Shown: one piece after another, positions 1-8,081 of the stretch
How positions within the stretch are numbered: position 1 is the stretch's first letter
How the letters are laid out: each line of letters opens with the position of its first letter
Assembly (NCBI GenBank): GCA_045807225.1
Contig: JBJMHU010000153.1
Coordinates: 1 to 9,582, forward strand
Reading direction: 5' to 3'
DNA from: Fodinibacter sp045807225
Lineage (GTDB): Bacteria > Actinomycetota > Actinomycetes > Actinomycetales > Dermatophilaceae
Length of the DNA: 9,582 nucleotides
Notes under the pieces: model-generated
The model's database searches: none
The model's input: only the letters and a program-made list of their open reading frames with translations
Told to the model about the DNA's origin: nothing
Made by a program: the position numbers and the translations under genes

Positions 1-372
1 CGCCTCGATCACTACAACCTCGATTTCGAGGACTCGAACCCGTTCTGTGGCGACGAGCAGCACGTGTTCATCAGCCTCGACGACGACGGCCGGGTCGCCG
101 AGGTCGCCTTCGAGGGCAAGGGTTGCGCGATCTCGACCGCGGCCACCTCCATGCTCACCGACGAGCTCCAGGGCATGAGCCGCGAGGAGCTCCTTCAGCT
201 GCCGAAGGAGTTCGTCCTCGACCTACTCGGGATCGACATCTCGGCGACCCGGATCAAGTGCGCCCTGCTCGGCCTGAAGGTGGTCAAGGGCGCCGGCCTC
301 GGCCAGCCCGCCGACTGGGAGGACGAGGGCGAGCGGGGCGAACCGACCGAGGCAGCGCGTTCGGGCATCTGA
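1..372 (+). CDS. IscU/SufU-like iron-sulfur scaffold protein, 5' end missing
   Basis: This frame is open from the window edge to TGA 370-372, giving 123 visible residues; perhaps 20-25 N-terminal residues lie outside. The protein belongs to the IscU/SufU scaffold or sulfur-acceptor family. The three expected cysteines are visible: NPFCGD (Cys16 of the visible part, with the conserved Asp18), KGCAIS (Cys42) and RIKCALL (Cys87). Only 44 residues separate the second and third cysteines, against 63 in the complete SufU at 5833-6279, so this copy lacks the roughly 19-residue insertion typical of true SufU and is IscU-like in length. The C-terminal tail is rich in Glu and Asp. It precedes a Rieske gene and sufB, so a role in cluster assembly is expected. 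Its wobble positions are less G/C-biased than those of the genes right of sufB. Whether it acts as a scaffold or a sulfur relay cannot be read from sequence alone. Confidence 0.88.
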   Translation, partial: RLDHYNLDFEDSNPFCGDEQHVFISLDDDGRVAEVAFEGKGCAISTAATSMLTDELQGMSREELLQLPKEFVLDLLGIDISATRIKCALLGLKVVKGAGLGQPADWEDEGERGEPTEAARSGI

Positions 373-398
373 CGCTCCGCCTCCGGCGTCGCTAAAAT
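369..398 (+). promoter_or_regulatory. putative promoter for the Rieske1-sufB unit
   Basis: A possible -35 element CTGACG (369-374, overlapping the scaffold stop codon) and a possible -10 element TAAAAT (393-398) are separated by 18 nt. The -10 box lies in the only A/T-rich patch of the neighbourhood. Transcription would start about 405-408, just ahead of the Rieske ribosome site. The -35 matches consensus only partly, and the gene could instead be transcribed from the upstream scaffold gene alone. The overlap with the dyad at 396-418 is what makes a regulated promoter plausible. Confidence 0.35.
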
Positions 399-418
399 CC
401 GACTTCGGAGGTAGGATT
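396..418. promoter_or_regulatory. putative Rrf2/IscR-type operator (imperfect dyad)
   Basis: Arms AATCCGAC (396-403) and GTAGGATT (411-418) form an inverted repeat with 7 of 8 positions complementary and a 7-nt spacer. The half-sites end in GAC and begin in GT with 7 nt between, the same geometry as the GAC-N7-GTC core of E. coli IscR type 1 sites. Rrf2-family regulators (IscR, SufR-like) commonly control Fe-S assembly operons. The dyad overlaps the possible -10 box and contains the Shine-Dalgarno GGAGGT (407-412), so binding would block transcription start. Identity of the regulator is inferred; no regulator gene is in the window. Confidence 0.45.
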
Positions 419-421
419 AAC

Positions 422-771
422 GTGATGACGAGCACAAGCACCGACGACGAGACCGTAGTGGCCGAGAGCATCACCGTCTGCCGGGCGGAAGAGCTCCCCG
501 AGGGAGCGATGCGCCTGGTCGAGGCCGAGGGGCGAAAGATCGGCGTCTTTCGTTGCGGCGGCGAGCTGTATGCGATCGAGGACCGCTGCTCGCATGACGA
601 CGGTCCGCTGGCCGAGGGGGAGTTCGACGCGGGCACCTGTACAGTGGAGTGTCCCCGGCACGGCTCGCTATTCGACCTCCGCACCGGGAGGCCGAAGACC
701 CTCCCCGCATTCCTGCCTGTTGAAACGTTCGAGGCCCGGATCGAGAACGGCGAAGTGAAGCTGGATCACTG

Positions 772-772
<1 letters not shown>
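422..772 (+). CDS. Rieske [2Fe-2S] ferredoxin-like protein (first copy)
   Basis: This is a 116-residue soluble single-domain Rieske protein with no signal peptide or membrane segment. The cluster ligands are visible as Cys56-x-His58 and Cys77-x-x-His80, followed by the usual GSLFDLRTG strand. Such small Rieske proteins resemble ferredoxin components of dioxygenases and nitrite reductase small subunits; inside suf operons they are recurrent, with no firmly established role, possibly electron donors for cluster assembly. GTG 422 is chosen because GGAGGT (407-412) lies 9 nt upstream; ATG 425 is a close alternative. The TGA stop overlaps the sufB ATG by 1 nt (TGATG, 770-774), suggesting translational coupling. 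About 20 of 116 codons end in A or T by hand count, far more than in genes right of position 1500. It shares the Rieske fold with the copy at 3417-3758 but differs widely in sequence. Confidence 0.9.
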
Positions 773-2214
<1,442 letters not shown>

Positions 2215-3420
2215 ATGAGCCTGCTCACCCCCCAGCGCCCGACCCCGGGCGCGCACACCGACAGCGCCGCGACGATGGTCCCCGACCAGTCGCGCGCCGA
2301 GCGCACGACGTCGTATGCCGTCGCCGACTTCCCGCTGCCCACCGGCCGCGAGGAGGAGTGGCGGTTCACGCCGGTCGACCGCCTCGGTGCGCTGTTCCAC
2401 GACGAGGCCACCGGTGCCTGCCTGGAGTGGAGCGAGTCGCTCCCCGACGGCGTCACGCTCGGCACGGCATCCGTCGACGAGTGGCGCGCCAGCGGCGCAC
2501 CGGCCCCCGGTGACCGTGCCGCCGCCGTCGCCGCCGCCCACAGCGGTGGCGTCGCGGTGCTCGACATCCCCGCCGACGCCGACCTCGACGAGCCGGTGCG
2601 CATCCGGCTCACCGGCACGGCGCGCGAGGTCGTGCACGGCCACCTGCTGGTGCGGGCCGGACGGTTCTCCCGCGCCACCGTCGTGCTCGAGCACACCGGC
2701 ACCTCGCAGTACAGCGAGGTCGTCTCGGTCGTCGCCGCCGACGGTGCGCAGGTCACCCTGGTCACCGTGCAGGAGTGGGACGACGACGCGCACCACCTGG
2801 CGCAGCACGACCTGGTCATCGGGCGCGACGCCACCGTGCGGCACATCGCCGTCACCATCGGCGGCGGCATCGTGCGGTTCAACACCAACGCGTCCTACAC
2901 GGGTCCCGGCGGCTCGTTCGAGGGCCTGGGCGTCTACTTCGCGGATGCCGGGCAGCACCTCGAGCACCGCCTCTTCGTCGACCACGCGGCGCCGCACTGC
3001 CACTCCAACGTCGAGTACAAGGGGGCGCTGCAGGGCGACACCGCGCACACCGTGTGGGTCGGCGACGTGCTGATCCGCGCCAGCGCCGAGGGCACCGACA
3101 CCTACGAGCTCAACCGCAACCTCGTGCTCACCGCGGGGGCGCGCGCCGACTCGGTGCCCAACCTCGAGATCGAGACCGGTGAGATCAAGGGTGCAGGGCA
3201 CGCTTCTGCCACAGGGCGGTTCGACGACCAGCAGCTGTTCTACCTGATGGCGCGCGGCATCCCCGAGGACGAGGCGCGCCGCCTCGTCGTGCGGGGGTTC
3301 TTCGCCAGCGTCGTGGGGCGCATCGGCGTGCCCGAGGTGCAGGAGCGCCTGATGGACGCCATCGAGCGCGAGCTCGCCGGAGATGTCGCCGAGCGCGAGC
3401 TCGCCGGAGGTGCTGCGTGA
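2215..3420 (+). CDS. sufD: Fe-S cluster assembly protein SufD
   Basis: SufD is the SufB paralogue that forms the SufB-SufD heterodimer on which SufC acts; it is needed for iron entry and cluster formation. The 401-residue protein has a variable N-terminal helical part (EEWRFTPVDRL near residues 45-60) and then the beta-helix core with the family motif DHAAPHCHSNVEYKG (about 257-271). His329 in KGAGHAS is placed like the critical His360 of E. coli SufD; the E. coli Cys358 position is Ala327 here, as I recall for SufU-type systems. The C-terminal QQLFYLMARGI and REL helix are typical. ATG 2215 directly follows the sufB stop with no gap. The last 18 codons contain a 9-codon tandem repeat (ERELAGDVA / ERELAGGAA). 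The stop overlaps the next start by 4 nt. Wobble positions are nearly all G/C. Confidence 0.95.
   Translation: MSLLTPQRPTPGAHTDSAATMVPDQSRAERTTSYAVADFPLPTGREEEWRFTPVDRLGALFHDEATGACLEWSESLPDGVTLGTASVDEWRASGAPAPGDRAAAVAAAHSGGVAVLDIPADADLDEPVRIRLTGTAREVVHGHLLVRAGRFSRATVVLEHTGTSQYSEVVSVVAADGAQVTLVTVQEWDDDAHHLAQHDLVIGRDATVRHIAVTIGGGIVRFNTNASYTGPGGSFEGLGVYFADAGQHLEHRLFVDHAAPHCHSNVEYKGALQGDTAHTVWVGDVLIRASAEGTDTYELNRNLVLTAGARADSVPNLEIETGEIKGAGHASATGRFDDQQLFYLMARGIPEDEARRLVVRGFFASVVGRIGVPEVQERLMDAIERELAGDVAERELAGGAA
3364..3417 (+). repeat. 27-bp tandem duplication at the 3' end of sufD
   Basis: Two 27-bp units, 3364-3390 and 3391-3417, begin with an identical 18-bp stretch (GAGCGCGAG then CTCGCCGGA) and agree at 5 of the last 9 positions. 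The repeat is in frame and doubles the ERELAG end of SufD. The second copy carries GGAGG (3406-3410), the ribosome site for the following Rieske gene. It may be a slippage duplication that lengthened SufD by nine residues. Confidence 0.7.
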
Positions 3421-3758
3421 GCGAGCAGCTGACCGACACCGGCTTCGTGCGGGTCTGCCGGCTCGACGAGCTGCCGCCCGTGGGTGCCGCCCTGGCCGAG
3501 ATCGAGGGCCGCCGGGTGTCCATCGTGCGCACCGACGACGGCGACGTGCACTGCGTCGACGACACCTGCACGCACGCCAACGTCTCGCTGTCCGAGGGAG
3601 AGCTCGACGGCTGCACCCTCGAGTGCTGGCTGCACGGCTCGCGCTTCGACCTGCGCACCGGCGAGCCCACCGGCCCGCCCGCCATCACCCCCATCGCCGT
3701 CCACACCGTCCGCATCGAGGGCGACGACGTCTTCGTCGCCCTGTCCGAGGAGAGCTGA
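3417..3758 (+). CDS. Rieske [2Fe-2S] ferredoxin-like protein (second copy)
   Basis: This is a 113-residue cytosolic single-domain Rieske protein. Its ligands are Cys51-Thr-His53 and Cys70-Trp-Leu-His73, followed by GSRFDLRTGEP. The Rieske gene between sufD and sufC is, to my knowledge, a usual part of actinobacterial suf operons, where it is annotated as a non-heme iron oxygenase ferredoxin subunit; an electron-transfer or redox-sensing role in assembly is inferred. The GTG start overlaps the sufD stop (GTGA, 3417-3420), with GGAGG 6 nt upstream. It differs strongly from the first Rieske (422-772) outside the ligand motifs, so the two are not a recent duplication. Codon use is strictly G/C-ending, like sufD and sufC. 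Confidence 0.92.
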   Translation: MSEQLTDTGFVRVCRLDELPPVGAALAEIEGRRVSIVRTDDGDVHCVDDTCTHANVSLSEGELDGCTLECWLHGSRFDLRTGEPTGPPAITPIAVHTVRIEGDDVFVALSEES

Positions 3759-3762
3759 ACCC

Positions 3763-4536
3763 ATGTCCACCCTTGAGATCAAGGACCTGCACGTCTCCGT
3801 CGACACCGAGGAGGGCGCCAAGGAGATCCTGCGTGGCGTCACCCTGACGATCCGCTCCGGCGAGACCCACGCGATCATGGGCCCGAACGGCTCGGGAAAG
3901 TCGACCCTGGCCTACTCGGTGGCCGGTCACCCGAAGTACACCGTCACCTCCGGCTCGGTCACCCTCGACGGCGAGGACGTCCTCGCGATGAAGGTCGACG
4001 AGCGCGCCCGCGCCGGCCTGTTCCTGGCAATGCAGTACCCCGTCGAGGTCCCCGGCGTCACCGTCTCCAACTTCCTGCGCACCGCCAAGACCGCCATCGA
4101 CGGCGAGGCCCCCAAGCTGCGCACCTGGGTCAAGGACATGAAGGGCGCCATGGCACAGCTGCGCATGGACCCCGCCTTCGCCGAGCGCAACGTCAACGAG
4201 GGCTTCTCCGGTGGCGAGAAGAAGCGCCACGAGATCCTGCAGATGGAGCTGCTGCGGCCCAAGTTCGCGGTGCTCGACGAGACCGACTCCGGGCTCGACG
4301 TCGACGCCCTGCGCGTCGTCTCCGAGGGCGTCAACCGGGCCAAGGAGGCCACCGGCGCCGGCGTGCTGCTCATCACGCACTACACCCGCATCCTGCGCTA
4401 CATCGAGCCCGACTTCGTGCACGTCTTCGTCGACGGCCGGATCGCCGAGGAGGGCGGCAAGGAGCTCGCCGACCGCCTCGAGGCCGAGGGCTACGACCGC
4501 TTCCTCCCCGCCGCCGTCGAGACGGTCGAGGCCTGA
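3763..4536 (+). CDS. sufC: Fe-S cluster assembly ATPase SufC
   Basis: SufC is the ABC-type ATPase of the SufBC2D scaffold; its dimerisation on ATP binding reshapes SufB-SufD to expose the cluster site. It has no membrane partner. The 257-residue protein has Walker A GPNGSGKST (40-48), the Q-loop Gln91 in AMQYP, the signature FSGGEKKR (148-155), Walker B VLDETDSGLD (170-179) and the H-loop His206 in ITHY. The ETDSGLD form with EKKR after the signature is characteristic of SufC. ATG 3763 follows the Rieske stop by 4 nt and has GAGGAG (3747-3752) about 10 nt upstream. A much longer in-frame opening upstream belongs to the shadow of the Rieske gene and is ignored. Confidence 0.97.
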   Translation: MSTLEIKDLHVSVDTEEGAKEILRGVTLTIRSGETHAIMGPNGSGKSTLAYSVAGHPKYTVTSGSVTLDGEDVLAMKVDERARAGLFLAMQYPVEVPGVTVSNFLRTAKTAIDGEAPKLRTWVKDMKGAMAQLRMDPAFAERNVNEGFSGGEKKRHEILQMELLRPKFAVLDETDSGLDVDALRVVSEGVNRAKEATGAGVLLITHYTRILRYIEPDFVHVFVDGRIAEEGGKELADRLEAEGYDRFLPAAVETVEA

Positions 4537-4540
4537 GTTG
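4528..4540 (+). promoter_or_regulatory. ribosome site and TTG start codon of sufS
   Basis: GAGG (4528-4531) precedes TTG 4538-4540 by 6 nt. This TTG lies 1 nt after the sufC stop and yields the expected SufS N-terminus. The first later in-frame GTG (about 4608) would remove the conserved RADFPIL segment, and no in-frame ATG or GTG lies between, so the rare start is preferred. Confidence 0.65.
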
Positions 4541-5833
4541 TCTGCCGCCCCCCTTCCCGACGAGGAGCTCGCCCGCATCCGGGCGGACTTCCCCATCCTG
4601 GCGCGCACCGTGCGCGGGGGGCACCCGCTGGTCTACCTCGACTCGGGTGCCACCTCGCACAAGCCGCGCCAGGTGCTCGACGCCGAGCGCGGGTTCTACG
4701 AGCACACCAACGCCGCGGTGCACCGCGGCGCGCACCAGCTCTCCGAGGAGGGCACCGACGCCTACGAGTCGGCGCGCGCGACCATCGGCGCCTTCATCGG
4801 CGCCCGGGCCGACGAGGTCGTCTTCACCCGCAACGCCACCGAGGCCATCAACCTGGTCGCCTACGCCTTCACCAACGGCGCGCACGGCGGCGGCGGTGGG
4901 CACGGCGACCGCTTCACCCTGCGCCCCGGCGACGAGGTGCTCGTCACCGAGATGGAGCACCACGCCAACCTGATCCCGTGGCAGGAGGCCTGCCGGCGCA
5001 CCGGCGCCACGCTGCGCTGGGTGCCGGTCACCCCCGACGGCCGCCTCGACCTCACCGACCTCGACACCCTGCTCACCGAGCGCACCAAGGTCTTCGCGTT
5101 CACCCACGTCTCGAACGTGCTCGGCACCCTCAACCCCGTCAAGCAGCTCACCGAGCGTGCCCACGCGGTCGGGGCGCTGGTCGTGCTCGACGCCTGCCAG
5201 TCGGTGCCGCACCTGCCGGTCGCCGTCGACGACCTTGGTGTCGACTTCCTCGCGTTCTCCGGGCACAAGATGTTCGGGCCGCTCGGCATCGGCGTGCTCT
5301 GGGGCCGCCCCGAGCTGCTCGACGAGATGCCGGTGTTCCTCACCGGCGGCTCGATGATCGAGACCGTCACGATGGAGGGCTCCACCTACGCCCCGGCGCC
5401 GCAGAAGTTCGAGGCCGGCGTGCCGGTCGCCGCCCAAGCCGTCGGCCTGGCCGCGGCGTGCGACTACCTCACCGAGCTCGGGCTCGACCGGGTGCACGCC
5501 CACGAGCAGGCGCTCACCCGGCGGCTGCTCGAGGGCCTGGCGCTGCGCCCGTGGGTGCGGGTGCTCGGCCCCGACGACCTGCGCGAGCGCGGGGGAGCGG
5601 TGGCCTTCGTCGTCGACGGCGTGCACGCCCACGACGTCGGGCAGGTGCTCGACGACAGCGGCGTGGCCGTGCGGGTCGGCCACCACTGCGCGTGGCCGCT
5701 GCACCGGGCGCTCAAGGCGCAGGCCAGCACCCGCGCCAGCTTCGCCGCCTACTCCACGCCCGGCGAGGTCGACGCCCTCCTCGAGGCGCTCGACCGCGTG
5801 CCGGCGATGTTCGGGCTCGAGGTGGCGGTCTGA
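4538..5833 (+). CDS. sufS: Cysteine desulfurase SufS (group II)
   Basis: SufS is the PLP-dependent cysteine desulfurase that removes sulfur from L-cysteine to form alanine and a persulfide, passed on to SufU. The 431-residue protein begins with the typical IRADFPIL, then YLDSGATSHKP (33-43), NAAVHRGAHQLSE (58-70), EMEHHANLIPW (138-148, with the PLP-stacking His), DACQSVPH (218-225), the PLP lysine Lys244 in FSGHKMFGPLG, and the catalytic Cys384 in GHHCAWPLH. The RxGHHC context and the short loop around it mark the SufS type rather than IscS/NifS. A glycine-rich loop (NGAHGGGGGHGD, 113-124) is somewhat expanded. Translation probably starts at TTG 4538. The stop overlaps the sufU ATG by 1 nt (TGATG), fitting the direct SufS-SufU partnership. 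Confidence 0.96.
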   Translation: MSAAPLPDEELARIRADFPILARTVRGGHPLVYLDSGATSHKPRQVLDAERGFYEHTNAAVHRGAHQLSEEGTDAYESARATIGAFIGARADEVVFTRNATEAINLVAYAFTNGAHGGGGGHGDRFTLRPGDEVLVTEMEHHANLIPWQEACRRTGATLRWVPVTPDGRLDLTDLDTLLTERTKVFAFTHVSNVLGTLNPVKQLTERAHAVGALVVLDACQSVPHLPVAVDDLGVDFLAFSGHKMFGPLGIGVLWGRPELLDEMPVFLTGGSMIETVTMEGSTYAPAPQKFEAGVPVAAQAVGLAAACDYLTELGLDRVHAHEQALTRRLLEGLALRPWVRVLGPDDLRERGGAVAFVVDGVHAHDVGQVLDDSGVAVRVGHHCAWPLHRALKAQASTRASFAAYSTPGEVDALLEALDRVPAMFGLEVAV

Positions 5834-6279
5834 TGGACCTCTACCAGGAGCTCATCCTCGAGCACTACAAGCGTCCCGTGCGGGCCGGTCTGCGCGACCC
5901 CTTCGAGGCCGAGGTGCACCACGTCAACCCCACCTGTGGCGACGAGGTCACCCTGCGGGTGCACGTCACCGGCACCGGTGACGACGCCGTGGTGGAAGAC
6001 GTGTCCTACGACGCCATGGGCTGCTCGATCAGCGTCGCCTCCGCGTCGATCCTCGCCGAGGAGATCACCGGCGAGTCAGTGGCGCAGGCCCGCGAGACCG
6101 TCGAGGCGATGCGCTCGATGCTCACCAGCAAGGGCCAGGACCCCGGCGACGAGGAGCAGATCGGCGACGGCGTCGCCCTCTCCGGGGTCGCGAAGTACCC
6201 CGCCCGGGTGAAGTGCGCCCTCCTGTCCTGGATGGCCTTCACCGACGCACTGCACCAGGCCGAAGGAGCCCACGCATGA
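5833..6279 (+). CDS. sufU: SufU sulfur-transfer / Fe-S scaffold protein
   Basis: SufU is a zinc-binding sulfur acceptor that takes persulfide from SufS by metal-ligand exchange (established for the B. subtilis protein) and relays it to SufBCD. The 148-residue protein starts MDLYQELILEHYKRP and carries the zinc ligands Cys35 and Asp37 (NPTCGDE), Cys64 (MGCSIS) and Cys128 (RVKCALLSW). Sixty-three residues separate Cys64 and Cys128, including the SufU-specific insertion (about 95-120) that IscU lacks. It sits between sufS and sufT, overlapping both (1 nt and 4 nt). Codon use matches sufD to sufS. The partial scaffold at 1-372 is a different, shorter class, so the two are not recent duplicates. 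Confidence 0.95.
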   Translation: MDLYQELILEHYKRPVRAGLRDPFEAEVHHVNPTCGDEVTLRVHVTGTGDDAVVEDVSYDAMGCSISVASASILAEEITGESVAQARETVEAMRSMLTSKGQDPGDEEQIGDGVALSGVAKYPARVKCALLSWMAFTDALHQAEGAHA

Positions 6280-6620
6280 CCGAGACCACCACCAGCAACG
6301 GCCCCGGCTCGCGGGCCAACGTCGCCGACGTCGAGGAGGCGCTGAGGGACGTCGTCGACCCCGAGCTCGGCATCAACGTCGTCGACCTCGGCCTCGTCTA
6401 CGGCATCACCGTCGACGGCCAGAACCACGCCGTCATCGACATGACGCTCACCTCGGCGGCCTGCCCGCTCACCGACGTCATCGAGGACCAGACCGAGCAG
6501 TCGCTCGAGGGCCTGGTCGCCTCGTACCGGGTGAACTGGGTCTGGATGCCGCCGTGGGGCCCCGACAAGATCACCGACGACGGCCGCGAGCAGCTGCGCG
6601 CCCTCGGCTTCAACATCTGA
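6276..6620 (+). CDS. sufT: SufT-like DUF59 / MIP18 family Fe-S maturation protein
   Basis: This 114-residue protein of the DUF59 (MIP18/PaaD-like) family is usual at the end of actinobacterial suf operons. SufT acts as an accessory maturation factor that helps deliver clusters to target proteins, especially under high Fe-S demand (known in Staphylococcus). Visible motifs are VVDPELGINVVDLGLVYGI (26-44), Cys63 in TSAACPLTD (the family's conserved cysteine), VWMPPWGPDKIT (89-100) and REQLRALGF (104-112). The N-terminal 15 residues are low-complexity and variable. The start overlaps the sufU stop (ATGA), with GAAGGAG (6262-6268) 7 nt upstream. It is probably the last SUF gene of the transcript. 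Confidence 0.93.
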   Translation: MTETTTSNGPGSRANVADVEEALRDVVDPELGINVVDLGLVYGITVDGQNHAVIDMTLTSAACPLTDVIEDQTEQSLEGLVASYRVNWVWMPPWGPDKITDDGREQLRALGFNI

Positions 6621-6634
6621 CCAGCAGCCCCCTC

Positions 6635-7156
6635 GTGACCCGCAGAGTCGTCGAGGTCGCCCCCGCGCGCCTCGACGGCTGGCTGGAACGCTTCGCTGCC
6701 AACAACCCCGACGGCCCCCAGCGGGTCGTCGGGGTCGTGCGTTTCGACCACGACCCGCTCGCCGTCGTGCTCGTGCGCCGGGGCGGGTATGCCGTGGGCA
6801 CCGGCTCGGGCGGCCGGCTCACCTCCCACAAGGTGGGCAGCCGCTACGTGCAGTCGCGCACGGCCGCCGGTGGCTGGAGCCAGCAGCGCTTCGCCCGGCG
6901 CCGGGCGAACCAGGCCGACGGCCTGGTCGGTGCCGCCGTCGAGCACGCGGTGCGGCTGCTCACCGGCATGCACCCCGGGGGTGTCGTGCTCGGTGGCGAC
7001 AAGGCGCTCGTGGCGAGCCTGCTCGAGGACCCGCGGCTGGCCGGCCTCCGGGACCTGCCGCGCCGCGAGCTCTACGACCTGCCCGACCCGCGGCTCGAGG
7101 TGCTCGAGAAGGCCCTCGAGCGCGGCCGGGCGGTGCGCGTCACCATCGAGGAGTAG
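6635..7156 (+). CDS. VLRF1-domain (eRF1-like) putative peptidyl-tRNA hydrolase
   Basis: This 173-residue protein resembles the actinobacterial VLRF1 (Vms1-like release factor 1) family. Vms1/ANKZF1 VLRF1 domains cleave peptidyl-tRNA on stalled large ribosomal subunits, so a ribosome-rescue role is likely, though little is shown for the bacterial proteins. The key visible motif is GGWSQQRFARRRANQ (79-93), in which a Gln takes the place of the eRF1 GGQ Gln. It is followed by a helix, a GGVVLGGDKALV strand (115-126) and a C-terminal RELYDLPDPRLEVLEKAL segment. GTG 6635 is chosen because the family begins VTRRVEV-like; no clear ribosome site precedes it. It lies 14 nt after sufT and may be read from the same transcript. 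Function is inferred from fold family only. Confidence 0.8.
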   Translation: MTRRVVEVAPARLDGWLERFAANNPDGPQRVVGVVRFDHDPLAVVLVRRGGYAVGTGSGGRLTSHKVGSRYVQSRTAAGGWSQQRFARRRANQADGLVGAAVEHAVRLLTGMHPGGVVLGGDKALVASLLEDPRLAGLRDLPRRELYDLPDPRLEVLEKALERGRAVRVTIEE

Positions 7157-7166
7157 GCGAACCGGC

Positions 7167-8081
7167 TCACTCGACGGGCGCGCCCGTGAAGGTGTTGCAC
7201 TGGTTGAGGTCGCCGGTCGTGTAGCCCTGGAGGAACCAGCGCTGCCGTGCCTCCGCGGAGCCGTGGGTCCAGGTCTCCGGGTTGACCCGGCCGGAGGTGG
7301 CCTGCTGGATGCGGTCGTCGCCGACCGACGCGGCAGCCGAGAGCGCGTCCTTGATGTCCTGGTCGGTCAGCGGCTTGAGGAACGGCGTACCGGTCTTCTG
7401 GTCGCCGACCGTCGAGGCGTGCTTGGCCCAGACCCCGCCGAGGCAGTCGGCCATCAGCTCGGTCTTCACCGAGCCGGACTCGGCTCCCTGCGGGTCCTGC
7501 TGGGCCTGGTCGAGCAGGCCGAGCTGGTCCTGCAGCGCGTGCCCGTACTCGTGGGCGACGACGTACTCCTGCGCGAGCGGCCCACCGCTGGAACCGAACT
7601 GGTCCTGCAGGACCTGGAAGAAGCTGGCGTCGATGTAGACCCGCTGGTCGAGCGGGCAGTAGAACGGGCCCACCTGGTTGCTCGCGGTGCCGCAGGCGGA
7701 CCGGGCGCTGCCGTTGTAGAGCACGGTGCGCGTCGGCTGCCACTCCTTGCCGAAGCGCGGCATCTCCGAGGCCCAGAACGCCTGCACCGAGTTCACCGTG
7801 CCGATGACGCGGCACTCGGTGTCCTTGTTGGCGTCGGCACCGGACTTGCACTTCTCGAACGAGTTGGCGCTCTGGCTGCCGCCGGTGTCGACCTGGCTCG
7901 GGTCGATGCCCGCCGTCGAGCCGTCGTTGCCACCGAACACGCCGTTGAACAACAGCGTGAGGATCAGGATGACGATGCCGCCCAGGCCGCCGCCGACGAC
8001 CATGCCGCCGGGTGCACCACCGCCACCGCCGCCGGAGGACACCTGGGAGGTGTCGAGGGAGACGTTGTCGTTGAAGCTCAT
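7167..8081 (-). CDS. Membrane-anchored neutral zinc metallopeptidase, YpfJ family
   Basis: This 304-residue protein starts MSFNDNVSLDTSQV, the typical opening of YpfJ-type putative neutral zinc metallopeptidases. A Gly-rich linker (17-35) leads to one membrane helix (about 34-49), then a Ser/Gly/Asp stretch and the catalytic domain, probably outside the membrane. The zinc site is HEYGH (177-181) in YVVAHEYGHALQDQLG, with the third ligand likely in ELMADCLGGVW (208-218). Six cysteines in the exported part (79, 90, 130, 142, 213, 295) could form disulfides. ATG 8081 is favoured because GGAGG on the minus strand (8089-8093) lies 7 nt upstream; extending to 8132 would add non-family residues. Substrate is unknown. 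It converges with the VLRF1 gene, 10 nt apart, and diverges from the ABC-F gene. Confidence 0.9.
   Translation of the reverse strand: MSFNDNVSLDTSQVSSGGGGGGAPGGMVVGGGLGGIVILILTLLFNGVFGGNDGSTAGIDPSQVDTGGSQSANSFEKCKSGADANKDTECRVIGTVNSVQAFWASEMPRFGKEWQPTRTVLYNGSARSACGTASNQVGPFYCPLDQRVYIDASFFQVLQDQFGSSGGPLAQEYVVAHEYGHALQDQLGLLDQAQQDPQGAESGSVKTELMADCLGGVWAKHASTVGDQKTGTPFLKPLTDQDIKDALSAAASVGDDRIQQATSGRVNPETWTHGSAEARQRWFLQGYTTGDLNQCNTFTGAPVE

Noticed and set aside
371..390. Short hairpin (GACGC/GCGTC) just after the scaffold gene stop as a terminator
   Set aside because: The stem is only 5 bp with a 10-nt loop and is followed by TAAAA instead of a T-tract; it also overlaps the better promoter candidate.
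4373..5704. Minus-strand open frame of 443 codons opposite sufS
   Set aside because: Antisense to a well-supported desulfurase with no domain motif; expected from G/C-biased wobble positions.
7174..7187. Perfect 14-bp palindrome ACGGGCGCGCCCGT at the convergent gene ends
   Set aside because: It lies within the last codons of the peptidase gene, has no loop or T-tract, and GC-rich palindromes of this length arise easily here; not supportable as a terminator.
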